Shown here piece by piece: positions 53,258 through 62,463 of a DNA stretch of 64,000 nt. Every line of letters begins with the position of its first letter. Position 1 is the first letter of the stretch. The notes beneath the pieces were generated by a model, which had not been told where the DNA came from, searched no databases, and worked only from the letters and a program-made list of their open reading frames with translations. The stretch is from Streptomyces sp. NRRL S-37 (GTDB lineage Bacteria; Actinomycetota; Actinomycetes; Streptomycetales; Streptomycetaceae), in assembly GCF_000721605.1 (NCBI RefSeq), contig NZ_JOIZ01000024.1, positions 1 through 64,000 of the forward strand, given 5' to 3'. The translations under genes and the position numbers were made by a program.

Positions 53258-53878
53258 ATGGCGAAGTACTTCGACGTGCACCCCGACAACCCCCAGCCGC
53301 GCACCATCGCGCAGGTCGCCGAGAGCATCCGCTCCGACGCCCTGATCGCGTATCCCACGGACTCCTGCTACGCACTCGGCTGCCGTCTGGGCAGCCGCTC
53401 GGGCATCGACCGGATCCGTACGATCCGCAAGCTGGACGACCGGCACCACTTCACCCTGATGTGCCGGGACTTCGCGCAGCTCGGCCAGTTCGTACGGATC
53501 GACAACGACGTGTTCCGCGCGGTGAAGGCGTCGACCCCGGGCAGTTACACGTTCATCCTGCCCGCGACGAAGGAGGTGCCGCGGATGCTGATGCACCCCA
53601 AGAAGAAGACGGTCGGTGTGCGCATCCCGGACCACGTGGTCACCCAGGCCCTGCTGGCGGAGCTCGGTGAGCCCCTGCTGTCCAGCACCCTGCTGCTGCC
53701 CGGCGAGGACGAGCCGATGACCCAGGGCTGGGAGATCAAGGACCTGCTCGACCACCAGGTGGACGCGGTGCTCGACTCCGGCGACTGCGGCACCGAGCCG
53801 ACCACGGTGATCGACTTCTCGGGCGGCGAGGCGGAGATCGTACGCCGGGGCGCGGGCGACGTCACCCGGTTCGAGTGA
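53258..53878 (+). CDS. Sua5/YciO/YrdC family protein (threonylcarbamoyl-AMP synthase-like)
   Basis: A 206-residue YrdC-fold protein. IRSDALIAYPTDSCYALGCR is the entry motif, IRKLDDRHHFTLMCRDFAQL the KxR-type nucleotide site, and TPGSYTFILPATKEVP and LLSSTLLLPGED follow. It resembles YciO more than TsaC in its N-terminus, so the tRNA t6A role is possible but not certain. There is no ribosome site; TAAGCT lies 7 bp before the ATG, so transcription may be leaderless. Confidence 0.83.
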   Translation: MAKYFDVHPDNPQPRTIAQVAESIRSDALIAYPTDSCYALGCRLGSRSGIDRIRTIRKLDDRHHFTLMCRDFAQLGQFVRIDNDVFRAVKASTPGSYTFILPATKEVPRMLMHPKKKTVGVRIPDHVVTQALLAELGEPLLSSTLLLPGEDEPMTQGWEIKDLLDHQVDAVLDSGDCGTEPTTVIDFSGGEAEIVRRGAGDVTRFE

Positions 53879-53956
53879 GGGAACCGGGCCGTCCGGCGCG
53901 TACGGCGGCCGTGTGACGATGGGGGTGATCCACACCCGTCGAGAGGCAGCATCATC

Positions 53957-54712
53957 ATGACCGCCGTACAGGGAACGACCGTCGACATCCCCACCGGGGA
54001 CGGCACCGCCGACGCGTATCTGACGCATCCCGCCGACGGGGGTCCCCGGCCGGGGGTGCTGCTCTACATGGACGCCTTCGGTGTGCGGCCGCGGCTGCGG
54101 GAGATGGCGGACCGGCTGGCGGCGGCCGGTTACACGGTCCTGGTGCCGAACCTGTTCCACCGGCACGGACGCGCCCCGGTGCTCGAGCTGCCCGAGTTCA
54201 TCGACCCGGGGGCGCGGCCGGAGCTCTTCGAGCGGCTCGGGCCGGTCATGCGGGAGCTGACGCCCGAGCGGGCGATGCGGGACGCCGACGCGTATCTGCG
54301 GTGGCTCGCGGCGTGCCCGGCGGTGGCGGACGGCCCGGTGGCGGTGACCGGTTACTGCATGGGCGCGGCCCTGTCGCTGCGCACGGCCGGGACCTACCCG
54401 GAGCGGGTGGCGGCCGCGGCCGGGTTCCACGGCGGCCGGCTGGCGACGGACGCGCCGGACAGTCCGCACCTGGCGGCCGGCCGGATCACCGCCGAGGTGT
54501 ACTTCGGCCACGCCGACCAGGACCACTCGCTGCCCGAGGAGCAGATCGAGCGGCTGGAGCGGGCGCTGACGGAAGCCGGTGTCCGGCACCGCTGCGAGGT
54601 GTACACCGGGGCGCCGCACGGCTACACCCAGTCCGACACGGCGGCGTACGACAAGGAGGCGGACGAGCGTCACTGGGCGGCGCTGCTCGGCCTGTTGGCG
54701 CGCACCTTCTGA
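53957..54712 (+). CDS. Dienelactone hydrolase family protein
   Basis: A 251-residue alpha/beta hydrolase. The nucleophile is Cys in VTGYCMGAALSLR, with Asp in GHADQDHSLPEEQ and His in YTGAPHGYTQSD, the DLH triad. GVLLYMDAFGVRPRLREMAD opens the fold. It hydrolyses dienelactones or related esters; the natural substrate is not clear. GAGAGG lies upstream of the ATG. Confidence 0.9.
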   Translation: MTAVQGTTVDIPTGDGTADAYLTHPADGGPRPGVLLYMDAFGVRPRLREMADRLAAAGYTVLVPNLFHRHGRAPVLELPEFIDPGARPELFERLGPVMRELTPERAMRDADAYLRWLAACPAVADGPVAVTGYCMGAALSLRTAGTYPERVAAAAGFHGGRLATDAPDSPHLAAGRITAEVYFGHADQDHSLPEEQIERLERALTEAGVRHRCEVYTGAPHGYTQSDTAAYDKEADERHWAALLGLLARTF

Positions 54713-54800
54713 CCACTGCCCCCAACTCGGTTCCGTACGAAGGGGATTCGGTGGCACCCCGCTCTCCGGACGTCCGCCGCACCGTTGTTACGGTGCACTG

Positions 54801-56306
54801 GTGTCCGAATCCTCACGTGATACCGCCGAGGGCGCCGGCTGGGGCGCCGCCGAGCACGGTACGTACCGGCGGCTGATGCCGCACCGGGCCGAGAAGATCT
54901 CCTGGCTCGACCCGCGCATGCTGTGGGCCGCCCGCAACGGGGTCCTGGCCTCCTGGTTCGGTGACCCCACGGGAGACACCCGCGCCCGCTGGGTGGCCCG
55001 GCGGGAGGCGGCCGGCGCCCCCGCCGACAAGGTGATCCGGCGTGACGATCCGGACCGGTTCTCGTTCCTGGTGATCGGCGACACGGGTGAGGGCGGCGAG
55101 CCCCAGTACGCGGTGGTGCCCGGGCTGCTCCAGGAGGGCCGGGACACCGCCTTCGCCGTGCTCGCCAGTGATGTGATCTACCCGGTGGGCAGCGCCGACG
55201 ACTACGGCACCAAGTTCTTCCGCCCGTACCGGGACTACCAAGCCCCGGTCTACGCGATACCGGGCAACCACGACTGGTACGAGGACCTCGGCGGGTTCAT
55301 GCGCGTCTTCTGCGACGACGCCCCGCCGCTGCCGCCCGCGCCCCGGCCGCGCCCGCTCACCCGCGCCTGGCTGCGCTCCCTGCTGTGGCACCGGCCGCGC
55401 GCCGGGGACGGCGGGCGCCTGGACGAGGCACGGAAGCTGCGGTCCGCGCCCGGGCAGCAGGCCGTGCAGCCGGGGCCGTACTGGGCGGTCGACGCCGGGC
55501 CGGTGCGGATCGTCGGCATCGACACGGGGCTGCTGGGCACGGTCGACGCCGAGCAGGGCGCGTGGCTGCGCGAGGTCTCCCGCGGTCCGCGCCCGAAGAT
55601 CCTCGTCACGGGCTCGCCCCTGTACGTGGACGGCGAGTATCACCCGTGCCCGATCGAGGGCGGCGGCACCGTCGACGACATCGTCCGCGACCCGGCGCAC
55701 CACTACGTGGCCGCGATCGGCGGCGACATCCACAACTACCAGCGCTACCCGGTACGGCTGGACGACGGCCGCACCCTGCAGTACGTGGTGGCGGGCGGCG
55801 GCGGGGCGTTCACGCACGCCACCCACACCATCCCCCGGGTGGACGTCGCCGGTGTCACCGAGCGGGACTTCCGCTGCTATCCGCTGCGCGGCGACTCCCT
55901 CGCCTTCTACAGCGCGCTCTACGGGCGCCGGCTGCGGCTGCGCCGTCTCCTCACCCTCACCGACGCCGAGGCGATGGCCGTGATCGCCGAACGCCTCGGC
56001 ATCGGACCCACCCGTGCGCCCGGCGCGCCGGCCCGGGTCACCTGCCGGACGCGGCTGGTCGCCGGGCTGCTCGGCACCGGCCGCCGGCCCGACCGGCGCA
56101 AGCGGCTGCGGCTGCCCGTGCGCAAGGCCTACACGTCGCTGTTCTCACCGGGGTCGGCCACCTACAGCCCGCCGTTCTTCAAGTGCTTCCTGCGGCTGGA
56201 CGTGAGCCCGGAGGCGATCCGGCTGCGCTGTCACGCGGCCACCGGCCACCGCGCGCAGGAGGTCGCCCCGCCGGTCGAGGACGAGGTGACCATCCCGCTG
56301 ACGTGA
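54801..56306 (+). CDS. Large metallophosphoesterase
   Basis: A 501-residue phosphoesterase without a signal peptide. Metal motifs are VIGDTGEGGE, IYPVGSADDYG, IPGNHDWYEDLGG and AAIGGDIHNYQRYPV. A C-terminal ~130-residue region follows the catalytic part and ends in EDEVTIPLT. GTG 54801 was chosen. TACGGT ends 6 bp before it and no ribosome site is present, which suits a leaderless mRNA. Substrate unknown. Confidence 0.85.
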   Translation: MSESSRDTAEGAGWGAAEHGTYRRLMPHRAEKISWLDPRMLWAARNGVLASWFGDPTGDTRARWVARREAAGAPADKVIRRDDPDRFSFLVIGDTGEGGEPQYAVVPGLLQEGRDTAFAVLASDVIYPVGSADDYGTKFFRPYRDYQAPVYAIPGNHDWYEDLGGFMRVFCDDAPPLPPAPRPRPLTRAWLRSLLWHRPRAGDGGRLDEARKLRSAPGQQAVQPGPYWAVDAGPVRIVGIDTGLLGTVDAEQGAWLREVSRGPRPKILVTGSPLYVDGEYHPCPIEGGGTVDDIVRDPAHHYVAAIGGDIHNYQRYPVRLDDGRTLQYVVAGGGGAFTHATHTIPRVDVAGVTERDFRCYPLRGDSLAFYSALYGRRLRLRRLLTLTDAEAMAVIAERLGIGPTRAPGAPARVTCRTRLVAGLLGTGRRPDRRKRLRLPVRKAYTSLFSPGSATYSPPFFKCFLRLDVSPEAIRLRCHAATGHRAQEVAPPVEDEVTIPLT

Positions 56307-56307
56307 G

Positions 56308-57273
56308 CTACCAGCGGCCCGGAGCGGTACCGGCGAGGGGCTGCGAGGGCCGGCCGTCCACGCCGACGGGCACGTCACCGGCGAGCATCACCCGGTGCAT
56401 GATCCGCGGGTGGTCGAGGTGGGCGGTGTCACCCGGGGCCAGGTGGATGGTGGCCCGGTTGTCCCAGAAGGCCACGCTGCCCGGCTCCCAGCGGAACCGC
56501 ACGGTGTACTCGGGCCGGGTGGCCTGCTCCAGGAGCATCTGGAGGACGGCCGTGCTCTCGGGGCGGGACAGGCCGGTGATCTGCTCGACGTAGTAGCCGT
56601 TGACGAACAGCACCCGCTCCCCGGTCTCCGGGTGGACGCGCACCAGGGGGTGCTCCGAGGCGGTCTGGTGCTCCAGCAGATGGCGCAGGTAGGCGTCGTC
56701 GCCGGGGCGGGCCTGGTAGCCGACCCCCAGCCGGTGCTCGGCGCGCAGCCGGTCGGCGAACTCCCGCACCGGGGCGGAGAGTCCGGCGTACGCCGCGGCC
56801 AGGTTCGACCAGGTGGTGTCGCCGCCGTAGGGCGGGACGGTCTCGGCGCGCAGGATCGTCGCGGCGGGCGGGTCGACGCGGGCGCCGTGGTCGCAGTGCC
56901 AGCCGCGCAGCAGGGTGTGGCGGCGGCGCCGCAGCCACTCGTCGTGCTCCATGCCGAAGCGTCCGCCGAGCTCCAGCCGGTCGGCGGTGGTCTCGATCTC
57001 GGGGAAGCCGGGCGGGGAGGCCTTGCCGCGCCGGGGCAGCACGACCGGTTCGCCGAAGCGGCGGGCCAGCGCCACGTGTCCGGCGTGGTCGAGGCGCTGG
57101 CCGCGGAAGAACACCACCTTCCAGCGCAGCACCGCCGCCCTGATGGCGGCGGTCACGGCGTCGTCGAGGTCACCGGTGAGGTCGACACCGGTGATCTCGG
57201 CCCCGATGTGCCCGGCCACCGGGCGCACCTCCACCGCCGTGCCCTCCCCCGTGCCGTCCCTGTGCGTCGTCAT
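56308..57273 (-). CDS. TauD/TfdA family Fe(II)/2-oxoglutarate dioxygenase
   Basis: A 321-residue dioxygenase. Metal motif His-x-Asp is in RGWHCDHGARVDPP, the TauD signature continues ETVPPYGGDTTWSNLAAAY, and the distal His with Arg is in HPRIMHRVMLAGD. It could release sulfite from sulfonates or act on another small acid. GGAG precedes the ATG at 57273. Convergent with the metallophosphoesterase, with stops 1 bp apart. Confidence 0.88.
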   Translation of the reverse strand: MTTHRDGTGEGTAVEVRPVAGHIGAEITGVDLTGDLDDAVTAAIRAAVLRWKVVFFRGQRLDHAGHVALARRFGEPVVLPRRGKASPPGFPEIETTADRLELGGRFGMEHDEWLRRRRHTLLRGWHCDHGARVDPPAATILRAETVPPYGGDTTWSNLAAAYAGLSAPVREFADRLRAEHRLGVGYQARPGDDAYLRHLLEHQTASEHPLVRVHPETGERVLFVNGYYVEQITGLSRPESTAVLQMLLEQATRPEYTVRFRWEPGSVAFWDNRATIHLAPGDTAHLDHPRIMHRVMLAGDVPVGVDGRPSQPLAGTAPGRW

Positions 57274-57387
57274 GCGTTCTCCGCTCCGTCGGCTGTCCGC
57301 ACCGGTCTGCCTACCCCTCCGGTTGATCATTGACCCCCTCGTCCCCGACGCTGGGAGGACGACATCCCCCGACGGGAAGGCACCCTG

Positions 57388-58218
57388 GTGAGCAGCATCC
57401 CGAGCCACACCCTCAACGACGGCACCACGATCCCCGCCCTGGGCCTGGGCACCTGGCCGATGGACGACGCCGAGGCGGAGCGGTCGGTGGCCGAGGCCCT
57501 GCGGATGGGCTACCGCCTCGTCGACACGGCGGCCAACTACCGCAACGAGACCGGTGTCGGCCGTGCCGTGGCCCGGTCCGGAATCCCGCGCGAGGAGGTC
57601 GTCGTGACGACGAAGCTCCCGGGCCGGCACCACGGCTACGAGGAGACCCTCGCCTCCTTCGAGGAGTCCCGCGCCCGGCTCGGCCTGGAGTACGTCGACC
57701 TCTACCTGATCCACTGGCCGCTCCCCCGCGTCGACAAGTACGTCGACTCCTGGAAGGCCATGGTCAAGTTGCGTCAGGACGGGCTCGTCCGGTCCATCGG
57801 CGTCTCCAACTTCACGCCCGCCCACATCGAGCGGCTGGAGAAGGAGACCGGAGTGCTGCCCTCGGTCAACCAGGTGGAGCTGCACCCCTTCTTCCCGCAG
57901 GAGGAACTGCGCGCGTACCACGCCGGCAAGGGCGTGCTGACCGAGAGCTGGAGCCCGCTCGGCCGTGGCTCGACGCTCCTGGACGACCTGGCCGTGGCCG
58001 CCGTCGCCGAGGCGCACGGGGTGACGCCGGCCCAGGCGGTGCTGCGCTGGCACGTCCAGCTGGGCGCGCTCCCCGTGCCCAAGTCCTCCGACCCCGGGCG
58101 GCAGCGCGCGAACCTCGACGTCTTCGGCTTCGAACTGGACGCCGCCCAGATGCGCACCATCGCCGACCGCGCCCACCGGCGGATCGGCGGGGACCCGGAG
58201 GCGCACGAGGAGTTCTGA
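57388..58218 (+). CDS. Aldo/keto reductase
   Basis: A 276-residue (beta/alpha)8 NADPH reductase. The catalytic Asp and Tyr are in RLVDTAANYRNETG, Lys in VVTTKLPGRHHG and His in YLIHWPLPRVDK. GVSNFTPAHIERLE and VPKSSDPGRQRANLD (cofactor loop) complete the signature. GTG start with GGAAGG. Broad carbonyl detoxification is likely. Confidence 0.92.
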   Translation: MSSIPSHTLNDGTTIPALGLGTWPMDDAEAERSVAEALRMGYRLVDTAANYRNETGVGRAVARSGIPREEVVVTTKLPGRHHGYEETLASFEESRARLGLEYVDLYLIHWPLPRVDKYVDSWKAMVKLRQDGLVRSIGVSNFTPAHIERLEKETGVLPSVNQVELHPFFPQEELRAYHAGKGVLTESWSPLGRGSTLLDDLAVAAVAEAHGVTPAQAVLRWHVQLGALPVPKSSDPGRQRANLDVFGFELDAAQMRTIADRAHRRIGGDPEAHEEF

Positions 58219-58252
58219 CCCGGGCCGGGGCCGACGGGGACCGGGCGGCGGA

Positions 58253-60574
58253 TCACGGCTGCGGCAGCGGCTGCTCCGCCCAGATCGTCTTGCCGCCGTC
58301 CGTCTGGCGGCTGCCCCAGCGCTGGGTGAGCTGGGCCACCAGCAGCAGTCCGCGTCCGCCCTCGTCGTAGGCGTGGGCGCGGCGCAGATGCGGTGAGGTG
58401 GAGCTGGCGTCGGCGACCTCGCAGATCAGGGTGCGGTCGCGGATCAGCCGTAGCCGGATGGGCGGCACGCCGTACCGGATGGCGTTGGTGACCAGTTCGC
58501 TGACGACGAGCTCGGTGACGAAGGCGATCTCGTCCAGCCCCCACGCGGCCAGCCGTTCGCCGGCCCACTCCCGGGCGGCGGCCACCTCCTCGGGGTCCGG
58601 CAGCACGTCCCTCGTGGCGACCTGATCGGCGCCCAGGGCCCGGGTGCGGGCCAGGAGCAGCGCCACGTCGTCGCCGGGCTCCTCGGGCAGTACGTCCTTC
58701 AGCACGCCGTCGCACAGGGACTCCAGCGAGTCGGCGGGCGCCGCCAGGGCGCGGCACAACGCCTCGGTGGCGCGGTCGATGTCACGGTCGCGGCCCTCGA
58801 TCAGACCGTCGGTGTAGAGGGCGACGACGGCGCCCTCGGGCAGCTGGAGCTCCGTCGCCTCGAACGGCAGCCCTCCGACGCCCAGCGGGGGCCCCGCGTT
58901 CACGTGGATGAGCCGGCACGTCCCGTCGGGCAGCAGGAGGGCGGGCGCGGGGTGCCCGGCGGCCGCCACGGTCAGGCGGCGGGAGACGGGGTCGTAGACG
59001 GCGTACAGGCAGGTGGAGCCCAGCTCGCCGACGTCCTCGCGGTCGTCGGCGGCGAGGTGGATGACCAGGTCGTCGAGGTGGGTGAGGAGTTCGTCGGGCG
59101 GGAGGTCCACGTCGGCGAGGGTGCGCACGGCCGTGCACAGCCGGCCCATGGTGGCCGTGGAGGGGATGCCGTGGCCGACGACGTCCCCCACGACCAGGGC
59201 GACCCGGCTGCCGGACAGCGGGATGACGTCGAACCAGTCGCCGCCGATGCCGGCCGCCGACGCGGAGGGCAGATAGCGGTGGGCGACCTCGACGGCGGCC
59301 TGTCCGGGCAGCCCTCTCGGCAGCAGGCTGTGCTGGAGGGCCAGCGCGGTGGCGCGTTCGCGGGCGAAGCGGCGGGCGTTGTCGACACAGACGGCGGCGC
59401 GGCTGGCGAGTTCCTCGGCGAGCGCGGTGTCGTCGTCGGCGTACCCTTCGGGGTGGAGGTTGCGGACGGCCACCGCGACGCCGAGGACGACGCCCCGGGC
59501 GCGCAGCGGCACGGCCAGCAGCGAGTGGACGTCGGCGACGTGCGCGGGGACGCCGCGCACCGTCATCCACCGGTCGAAGTCCGGCTCGCCGGCGCGGGCG
59601 AGGACCGCCCTGCACTCGCGCAGCGCCCGCGCGGGCGGGGAGAAGGGCGGGTAGACGTCCGTCTGGCCGAGGCGCACGACCGCCTCGGGGGAGCCCTCGG
59701 CGGCGGAGCCGTGCGCCACCCGGCGCAGCACGACCCCGGTGTCCGGCCGGACCGGGGGCTCGTCGGCGCCGAGGACCCAGTCGTGCAGGTCGACGGCGGC
59801 GAAGTCGGCGACCGCCGGGACCATGAGCGCCACGAGCTCCTCGGCGGTGCGGACGACGTCCAGGGTGGTGCCGATGGCGGTCGCGGCCTCGTTCAGCAGG
59901 GCCAGCCGCTGCCGGGCCCGGTGCTGCTCGGTGGTGTCGAACGCCGCGAGGGCGGCGCCCAGCGGCTCGCCGGAGGGCCCGGCGACCGGCCACATCTCCA
60001 TGTTCCAGGTGCGCGGGCGGGGCTGGGAGGGCGCCTGGGCGTAGACCTCGTACTGCAGCGGCTCGCCCGTCCCGGTGACCCGGCGCAGATGCCGGTCCAG
60101 GCCGCGGGTGTACTCGTCGTCCTCCATGGTGTCCAGGCAGGACCGTCCGACGAGGTTCTCCTGCGACTCGCCCAGCAGCCGGCAGGCGGTGTCGTTGACC
60201 AGGAGGTAGCGCAGGTCGGGGCCGACGACCGAGATCGCCAGGGACGCCTGCTGGAACGCCCACGCGGCCAGCGGGGTCCGCGCCGCGTCGGGCGGCTCGG
60301 CGGTGATCAGGTGCCCGGTCGGGGCGCCCCGGGCGTCCAGCAGGGGCCGGACCGTGAGCCGGGCCGGTACGGGGCGGCCGTCGCGGTGACGCAGCGTGAC
60401 CGGGCCCGAGAGGAGGGGCGCGGTGCCGGACGGCGTGTCCTCGGCGAGCAGCGCCCGTACGGCCCGTCCCACGGCCTCCTCGGCCGGGTGTCCGGTCAAC
60501 CGCCGGGCGCCCTCGCTCCACCCCGTCACGATGCCACGGGCATCGACGACCATCGCGGCGGAGGCGTCATCCAT
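58253..60574 (-). CDS. PAS-GAF-SpoIIE phosphatase with C-terminal HATPase
   Basis: A 773-residue regulator. Two PAS-like domains (about 1-100 and 105-215) precede a GAF domain (225-400). A PP2C/SpoIIE phosphatase (425-630) contains SAAGIGGDWFDVIPLSGSRV and GDVVGHGIPSTATMG. An anti-sigma-type HATPase ends the protein (VTELVVSELVTNAIRYG, YDEGGRGLLLVAQL). It combines the phosphatase and kinase of partner-switching control in one chain, a layout common in Streptomyces. No STAS or sigma gene is adjacent. Signals unknown. Confidence 0.9.
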   Translation of the reverse strand: MDDASAAMVVDARGIVTGWSEGARRLTGHPAEEAVGRAVRALLAEDTPSGTAPLLSGPVTLRHRDGRPVPARLTVRPLLDARGAPTGHLITAEPPDAARTPLAAWAFQQASLAISVVGPDLRYLLVNDTACRLLGESQENLVGRSCLDTMEDDEYTRGLDRHLRRVTGTGEPLQYEVYAQAPSQPRPRTWNMEMWPVAGPSGEPLGAALAAFDTTEQHRARQRLALLNEAATAIGTTLDVVRTAEELVALMVPAVADFAAVDLHDWVLGADEPPVRPDTGVVLRRVAHGSAAEGSPEAVVRLGQTDVYPPFSPPARALRECRAVLARAGEPDFDRWMTVRGVPAHVADVHSLLAVPLRARGVVLGVAVAVRNLHPEGYADDDTALAEELASRAAVCVDNARRFARERATALALQHSLLPRGLPGQAAVEVAHRYLPSASAAGIGGDWFDVIPLSGSRVALVVGDVVGHGIPSTATMGRLCTAVRTLADVDLPPDELLTHLDDLVIHLAADDREDVGELGSTCLYAVYDPVSRRLTVAAAGHPAPALLLPDGTCRLIHVNAGPPLGVGGLPFEATELQLPEGAVVALYTDGLIEGRDRDIDRATEALCRALAAPADSLESLCDGVLKDVLPEEPGDDVALLLARTRALGADQVATRDVLPDPEEVAAAREWAGERLAAWGLDEIAFVTELVVSELVTNAIRYGVPPIRLRLIRDRTLICEVADASSTSPHLRRAHAYDEGGRGLLLVAQLTQRWGSRQTDGGKTIWAEQPLPQP

Positions 60575-60634
60575 TCGTCCAGGATCATCCCATTACGTCC
60601 CCGCATCAACCGCGACGGTCCGCCCGGGGCCGTG

Positions 60635-61093
60635 CTACGCGCGGAGCGCGGCGAGTGCCCGGTCCGCGTGGGTGTTCATCCGCAGTTCGCTGCGCACCAC
60701 CTCCAGGACGGTGCGGTCCCGGCCGATGACGAAGGTGGCCCGTTTCGTCGGCGCCAGGGCGATCCCCCGCTTCACCCCGAACCGCTCACGGACCGTGCCG
60801 TCGGCGTCGGACAGCAGGGGCATGCCGAGGGAGTGCCGCCCGGCGAACTCCGCCTGCCGTTCGACGGCGTCCCCGCTGATGCCCACCGGTCGCGCGCCCA
60901 CCGCCGCGAATTCGGCGGCGAGGTCGCGGAAGTGGCAGGCCTGCGCGGTGCAGCCGGGGCTGAGCGCGGCCGGGTAGAAGAACAGCACCACCGGCCCCTC
61001 GGTGAGCAGCTCCGAGAGCCGGCGGACGGTACCGGTCTCGTCCGGGAGCGCGAAGTCCGGGGCCGTGCCGCCCTTCTCCACCCGTCCGCTCAC
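60635..61093 (-). CDS. Peroxiredoxin (BCP/AhpC-TSA family)
   Basis: A 152-residue thiol peroxidase. The peroxidatic site is FFYPAALSPGCTAQACHFRD, with the catalytic Cys in SPGCT and a second Cys five residues later, as in BCP. The usual Thr at the site is Ser. The GTG start overlaps the DoxX stop as GTGA, so the two are translated together. It reduces peroxides using thioredoxin-type donors. Confidence 0.9.
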   Translation of the reverse strand: MSGRVEKGGTAPDFALPDETGTVRRLSELLTEGPVVLFFYPAALSPGCTAQACHFRDLAAEFAAVGARPVGISGDAVERQAEFAGRHSLGMPLLSDADGTVRERFGVKRGIALAPTKRATFVIGRDRTVLEVVRSELRMNTHADRALAALRA

Positions 61094-61470
61094 GACCGGC
61101 CCTCCGCGCCCTTGGCGACGCCGCGCGCCCACAGCACCAGCGGCACCTGCAGGGGCAGCCGGCCGAGGGCCGCGGCCCGCTGCGGGGCGGGGCGGTGCCG
61201 CCAGTCGACGGCCATCTTCACATTGGCGGGGAACACGCCGACGAAGAAGGCCGCCGAGGCCAGCGCGGCGGCCTTGCGGGTGCGGGGCAGCGCCAGCCCG
61301 GCGGCCAGCGCGAGTTCGACGGCGCCGCTGACGTGGGTCCAGGTCCGGGGCGAGCCGGGCAGGGAGCACGGCACGATGTGATCGAACTGGCGGGGGGCGG
61401 CGAAGTGGGCGGTGCCCGCGGCGGCCAGCAGGCCGGCGAGCAGCAGGGGCGAGCGTTCGGACCGGGACAC
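61090..61470 (-). CDS. DoxX-like membrane protein
   Basis: A 126-residue, four-helix DoxX-like protein: PLLLAGLLAAAGTAHFAAPR, VELALAAGLALPRT and ALASAAFFVGVFPANVKMAV. The GTG at 61470 has a perfect AGGAGG 4 bp upstream. It is coupled to a peroxiredoxin. In mycobacteria DoxX forms a membrane complex for oxidant resistance, so this pair probably serves membrane redox defence. Confidence 0.85.
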   Translation of the reverse strand: MSRSERSPLLLAGLLAAAGTAHFAAPRQFDHIVPCSLPGSPRTWTHVSGAVELALAAGLALPRTRKAAALASAAFFVGVFPANVKMAVDWRHRPAPQRAAALGRLPLQVPLVLWARGVAKGAEGRS

Positions 61471-61498
61471 GGTTCCTCCTCTGATGGCCTGCCGCGCG

Positions 61499-61515
61499 AT
61501 ATTACCGGACGGTAA
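61499..61515 (-). promoter_or_regulatory. Promoter/operator of the DoxX-peroxiredoxin pair
   Basis: TTACCGGACGGTAA (61502-61515) is a perfect 6-2-6 palindrome. A minus-strand TAATAT (61499-61504) overlapping it makes a good -10 box. A repressor bound here would block transcription. Its sequence differs from the MarR site upstream. Confidence 0.6.
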
Positions 61516-61547
61516 GTACCGTGCGGCACCGGCCCCGGGGTCCACCG

Positions 61548-62042
61548 TCAGGCGCTGCGGGCGGCTTCCGGCTCCTCGGCGGCGTGGGCGAGGAAGTCGT
61601 CGACCATGCGGTGGAAGAGGGTGGCGAGCTGCCGCAGATCGTCGGGCGACCAGTCGGCCAGGGCCACCCGCATGCCGCGGACCCCCGCCTCCCGGATCCG
61701 GGCGATGGCCTCCCGGCCGGCCTCAGTGAGCTCGATGCGCTGGGCGCGGCGGTCGTCGGGGTCCGGGACGCGGGTGACGTGGCCGGACTTCTGCAACTGC
61801 TGCACCGTACGGGTGACGTGCGAGGCCTCCACGCCCAGCCGGGCGGCCAGCTCCCCCGGCCGCATCGGCTCGGTGTCCGCCATCTGCCGCAGCAGCGCGA
61901 CGGCGGCCCGGTCCAGCGGCACGCCCGCCAGGGCCATCAGCCGCTCGTGCTGACGTGCGCGCGTACTCAGGTAGGTGAGGCGGTGGAGCGCGCGCTCGAT
62001 CTCGGCCACTTCCGCAGGGGCGGGGACGTCGGGGGTGGACAT
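61548..62042 (-). CDS. MarR family transcriptional regulator
   Basis: A 164-residue winged-helix repressor: MRPGELAARLGVEASHVTRT is the recognition helix, and VTRVPDPDDRRAQRIELTEA is the wing. It lies upstream of the DoxX-peroxiredoxin genes on the same strand. ATG 62042 was chosen, with an upstream in-frame ATG also possible. It may sense oxidants or phenolics, but no cysteine is seen. Confidence 0.9.
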   Translation of the reverse strand: MSTPDVPAPAEVAEIERALHRLTYLSTRARQHERLMALAGVPLDRAAVALLRQMADTEPMRPGELAARLGVEASHVTRTVQQLQKSGHVTRVPDPDDRRAQRIELTEAGREAIARIREAGVRGMRVALADWSPDDLRQLATLFHRMVDDFLAHAAEEPEAARSA

Positions 62043-62062
62043 GTACCGCACTTTACCATCTC

Positions 62063-62077
62063 ATTGCGTAACTCAAT
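62063..62077 (-). promoter_or_regulatory. Likely MarR operator
   Basis: ATTGCGTAACTCAAT is an imperfect 15-bp palindrome (pattern ATTGnGTnACnCAAT), 21 bp upstream of the marR start. Autoregulation is likely. Confidence 0.55.
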
Positions 62078-62463
62078 CAATCGCCCGCACCCGCGCGGCC
62101 GGCGGTCGGCGGCTCCCCCGCCAGGACAGCACGGCAGCCTCACACGCCCGACCCGGGCAGGGGATCACGGCCGGCACCCCCGACCCGCCTCGCCGGCCGC
62201 CGCTTCCGGCACCGGACCCGCACCCTCCCGGCCGGCGGGGTCCGTCACGGTCTCCACGCCCGGGAGGGCGCGCCGCCCCTGCCGTACCCGAGGAGGCGGT
62301 GACCGGCACCCCGGCGCGATCCGGGACCCGGCGCGGTGATTGTTGGGCCGCGCTTCACCAGCGGTACGCCCGCATCCTCTTGGCATGTATACGTCCAGCC
62401 GGAATGCTGAACTCCCCATCCCCCCACAGCCGTTGGCTGCGCCCGGACCATGAGGAGAACGCA
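62078..62463 (+). other. Spacer between divergent marR and NPP1 genes
   Basis: About 390 bp with no supportable gene. Regulatory elements for both genes must lie here. Beyond the MarR palindrome at its left edge, none was recognised. Confidence 0.55.
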
